Under the pieces are notes generated by a model. The model had not been told where the DNA came from, did not search any database, and worked only from the letters and a program-made list of their open reading frames with translations. Made by a program: the position numbers and the translations under genes. From Zygnema cylindricum (Eukaryota > Streptophyta > Zygnematophyceae > Zygnematales > Zygnemataceae), in assembly GCA_037447655.1 (NCBI GenBank), contig JBBHKE010002397.1:484071-548070 (forward strand): a stretch of DNA of 64,000 bases, read 5' to 3'. How positions within the stretch are numbered: position 1 is the stretch's first letter; every line of letters begins with the position of its first letter. Positions 61,450 to 64,000 of this stretch are shown in pieces.

Positions 61450-61684
61450 TACTGTACATTAACGAAATTCGCGCTAAGCCGTTTTGTTTTATTATTTGTG
61501 ACGTCTGTCGATCGGTTGCCTTCTTTCAGTTATTTATTAACATTATGGTGTTAAATTGTTAATGAAGAAATTTGAAGAAATTTTATCACGGTCGTCTCAC
61601 CTCAGAGTGTTGGAAGTTCTTCTCGTATCCCAATATTCATTTCAGACGAAAGTGCTTAGTTTATATTTTTTCCACCCTCTTCAG

Positions 61685-61893
61685 GTAAAACTGTAAAGCG
61701 TGGCAATTACAGCGTGACATTTTTGGGCAATCCCCAGCAGTTTTTGACTTTTAGTGATGCCGTAAGTAGATTGACGAAATTTGCCTTAAAATTGAAGGAA
61801 AACGTACAGCTTTTGGGAAAACCGTACGTAGATTTACCCGGATACCTGAACAAGTTGTACATTTTCCCTAAGTATGAGAGTAAATCACTTCGG
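61685..61893 (+). CDS. Exon-like open frame of unknown family
   Basis: Between CACCCTCTTCAG and a GTATGT donor, an open frame reads GKTVKRGNYSVTFLGNPQQF, then SDAVSRLTKFALKLKEN, GKPYVDLPGYLNKLYIFPKY and ESKSLR. Composition and both splice borders look coding. The donor overlaps a GGGTATGTCCCCGTG motif, which is also a Harbinger-type end. No family recognised; it could be a captured exon. Confidence 0.35.
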
Positions 61894-62728
61894 GTATGTC
61901 CCCGTGTACTTGTAACATAGCGAACTTACTTTGTATTTTAGCGCGGATCCGCCGGACCTGGTTTTGAAGTGTCCCTATGTTTGTAAGGACGAAATCGTAA
62001 CTTACGCTTGTAACGATTGTATACGTCGACAGTACCTGTGACGGTTGTCAATGTCTACGATCTGTGGTCGCACGTTATTTCTTGGAATTGCTTGTGACGT
62101 CGCATGTCTTACCGTGACATTGTAGACCTATCGCCTTCCAGCCTGTGCCGTTTCACGGTTGAAGACGAGGCGCTTTGCCTTTGCATCTCCTATCCGGTCG
62201 ACGTGAAATGGCATCGGAATTTGAAAACCCCTGCAAAAAAGAAATCTGTACGGGACGAAAACGGACAAAACCAAACAAATTGTGTACTTTTCTTCGTCGT
62301 ATTCGAACGCAAACGGACGAAACATACCGAATTCTGTACTTTTCTTTGTCCTTGGAAATCGTATGAAATTTTTCGAAAATTACAACACGTGCGAATATAT
62401 GTTCCTATTTGTTTATGGAAAATACATAGTTTTGAAACACATCGCGCATGTGTTTTAAACGTAAGGTTGAAGATGACGTTTTTTGTCGTGGAAGTGCGTC
62501 GAAAAACACAAGACGACAAATTTTCATATATCTTAAATTCGAGGATGACGCAAATTGTACTCTACAAATTTGCGATTCCTTCGTACGGTTGCAACTTAAG
62601 CAGTACGACGCTAAGTTTTAAAGGAAAACGACAGAAAAAAACCCTTACTTATGCACATGGGGACATACCCTTATACCTTCCGACACGTTGCACCGAGTCG
62701 CATGGTTCTTTTGTCCTTGCGACTTCAG

Positions 62729-62863
62729 AATCTTCGCGAAGTGGCGCGCATCGCTTCGCAGAGTGCGTCGCGCTGGAGGTCGCAGAAAGAGTTTGCGCGA
62801 TGTGTCGCACAGAGCCTTGCACAGCGCGCCGAATACGAAGCTGTCGCTCATGGAAAAAGTTGA
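62729..62863 (+). CDS. Weak exon-like frame in a GC-rich patch
   Basis: After GACTTCAG, an open frame gives NLREVARIASQSASRWRSQK, EFARCVAQSLAQRAEYEAVA and HGKS, then stops. It is GC-rich against AT-rich surroundings and predicts helix. There is no family match and no upstream exon. Possibly a gene remnant just outside the Harbinger-like element. Confidence 0.2.
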   Translation, partial: NLREVARIASQSASRWRSQKEFARCVAQSLAQRAEYEAVAHGKS

Positions 62864-64000
62864 GAAAAACCTTAAGAATAATGATAAAAAACATTACTTG
62901 GCAGAAAAAAAACGTGAAGTTAAGGATAACTAATTACAATATAATAACATAAAAGGATACCAATGGATATAAAGCACAGAAAAACAATGGATGTAAAGAA
63001 AAGAAAAACATAAATAGAAAAAAAAAAACTAAACAAACATAAAAAAACATGAAAAAAAAAAAAAACAAACCATAAACCTGAAACGAATTGAAAATGAGAT
63101 AAAAACATTGCCAATAACTTATGATTTTTGCAATCCTCGTTATAAAAAAAAACAGACACAAAAAAAAAAAGATTAATATTAACTAAAATAAAACCACGAA
63201 TAATAATAATAACAACAATAAAATTGGAGGTGGATTGGCGGAAGCCATGAAATTGTACACAAGAGAAAGATCAATGCATTGGATAGAGGAATTGATTTGT
63301 ATTTGGGATAATTTCATTGAGTGAGAAAATTCACTTATATACAAAATGTGTTGCACATGGATTGATAGAGAATTAAACGTCATGTCTAAATTTGAAAAAA
63401 AAATCGGACAATTTTTTTTTTTTCTGTGAGTTTTGAGCGACTTTTTATTTAAACCGTCAGATTCGGACGATCTGACGGTCGTTGATGAAAGTAACGATCT
63501 AAGAAGATCACATGGAGAGCCCGTAACACAACTTACGCTAAAGGCGGCCTACAAAAGGCCTACCAAAAAACGCCTACTTTTGAACTATGGTTCAAGGGTC
63601 GCATTTAGGGGGCGCGAAACAGTGTTATATAACACTGATAGCGATCCACGGTGTACTGTACGGTGTAGGCTGTAGTGAAGATACAGTCCATGCATGCGTT
63701 TTTTGAATGAAAAAGACACGTGGGCAAGTGGAATGAACGGACTCTATCAGTGTACCACTACATTGTTCGAGCAAAAAATTTACTCGACGACATAAAAAGT
63801 TTCTCCGGGGACAATTCAAAAAAGTGATTGGCAGAAAATCTGCTCCACCTTTAAATTCTATCTCGTGCAAGTTGAGCTTTACATGACGCAAAAAAATTTC
63901 AAAACCCGAAACCTGTTAAGGTGTCGATACGTTAGACTTCTACGAATATATTTAAAATTTCCTTCTCATTGGTTGGAAAATTTTGACCAGCAATTCATTG
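62864..64000. other. Region with no recognised gene
   Basis: 62880-63200 is A-rich simple sequence. 63440-63600 matches the sequence left of the MITE at 47825. A MITE right end (CTGATAGCGATCCACGGTG then TA) is at about 63637-63657. Nothing else is recognisable to the window end. Confidence 0.5.

Larger units (their letters stand above)
58598..62670. mobile_element. PIF/Harbinger-like element with ~640 bp inverted arms
   Basis: Left arm 58598-59240 and right arm about 62030-62670 are inverted copies; the ends are GGGTATGTCCCCATGTGCAT and ATGCACATGGGGACATACCC. TTA lies on both sides (58595-58597, 62671-62673). Related hAT-arm copies without it read TCTCCTCGTACCTTCC (37580) and, inverted, CTCCCTTATTATACCTTCC (38760), supporting a TTA target. 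Each arm holds a hairpin, AAAACACATGCACGATGTGT (near 58809) and its counterpart near 62435. The interior carries three MITEs, two exon-like stretches and the assembly gap. No transposase was found. Confidence 0.8.

Noticed and set aside
62104-62952. 282-codon open frame, the longest at the right end
   Set aside because: Its first two thirds are the inverted arm of the Harbinger-like element (the same text inverted at 58598-59240) and the frame runs on into flanking DNA; no family features.

Overview
This is nuclear DNA of a green-lineage eukaryote. The genes are split by many GT-AG introns, and the readable proteins match plant families: a SENSITIVE TO FREEZING 2 (SFR2) galactolipid galactosyltransferase, a membrane-anchored plant-type amidase, a plant-like VPS50/syndetin, and a member of the plant MOCOS-like PLP-fold family. 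Low GC, T-rich introns, low-complexity insertions in the proteins and heavy transposon load would fit a streptophyte alga or non-seed plant. The species is inference; no search was possible.

Layout. Positions 1-2972 (minus strand) hold the first four exons of SFR2; the gene runs off the left edge. About 1.1 kb of divergent intergenic DNA separates it from an eight-exon amidase-like gene (4097-10181, plus), whose product keeps the amidase-signature fold but has lost the catalytic lysine and the cis-serine. Positions 10182-15703 hold decayed repeats and no gene I recognise. Positions 15704-33038 (plus) carry at least 25 exons of VPS50, complete at the C-terminus; the short N-terminal exon was not found.

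From 33039 to 49500 the DNA is mostly repeats: a 1.7 kb tandem duplication, two copies of a larger host repeat, and transposons of several superfamilies. Comparing the paralogous copies with each other gives empty sites, so target-site duplications can be read directly: TA for a large Tc1/mariner-like MITE family, 8 bp for two hAT elements, 9 bp for a Mutator-like element, and TTA for a PIF/Harbinger-like element further right. One locus is nested three deep (solo-LTR-like insert inside a MITE inside a Mutator-like element). Two copies of an unrecognised gene fragment (40419-42070 and 49584-51315) share a segmental duplication. The second copy is joined, at the midpoint of a MITE, to exons of a MOCOS-like PLP-fold gene (52119-53792). 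The right end (57-62.7 kb) is dominated by long-inverted-repeat elements, with a few isolated exon-like stretches and a 10-N assembly gap.

The most unusual signal is that two unrelated genes carry intronic minisatellites whose repeat unit is the gene's own intron/exon boundary. In amidase intron 3, seven copies of a ~93 bp unit each contain a version of the real 3' splice site and the exon 4 start. In the last VPS50 intron, seven copies of a ~56 bp unit do the same. The 5' splice site of amidase exon 4 is also tandemly duplicated. The extra amidase sites that remain intact are in frame with the real exon, and the extra VPS50 sites would shorten the protein's tail.
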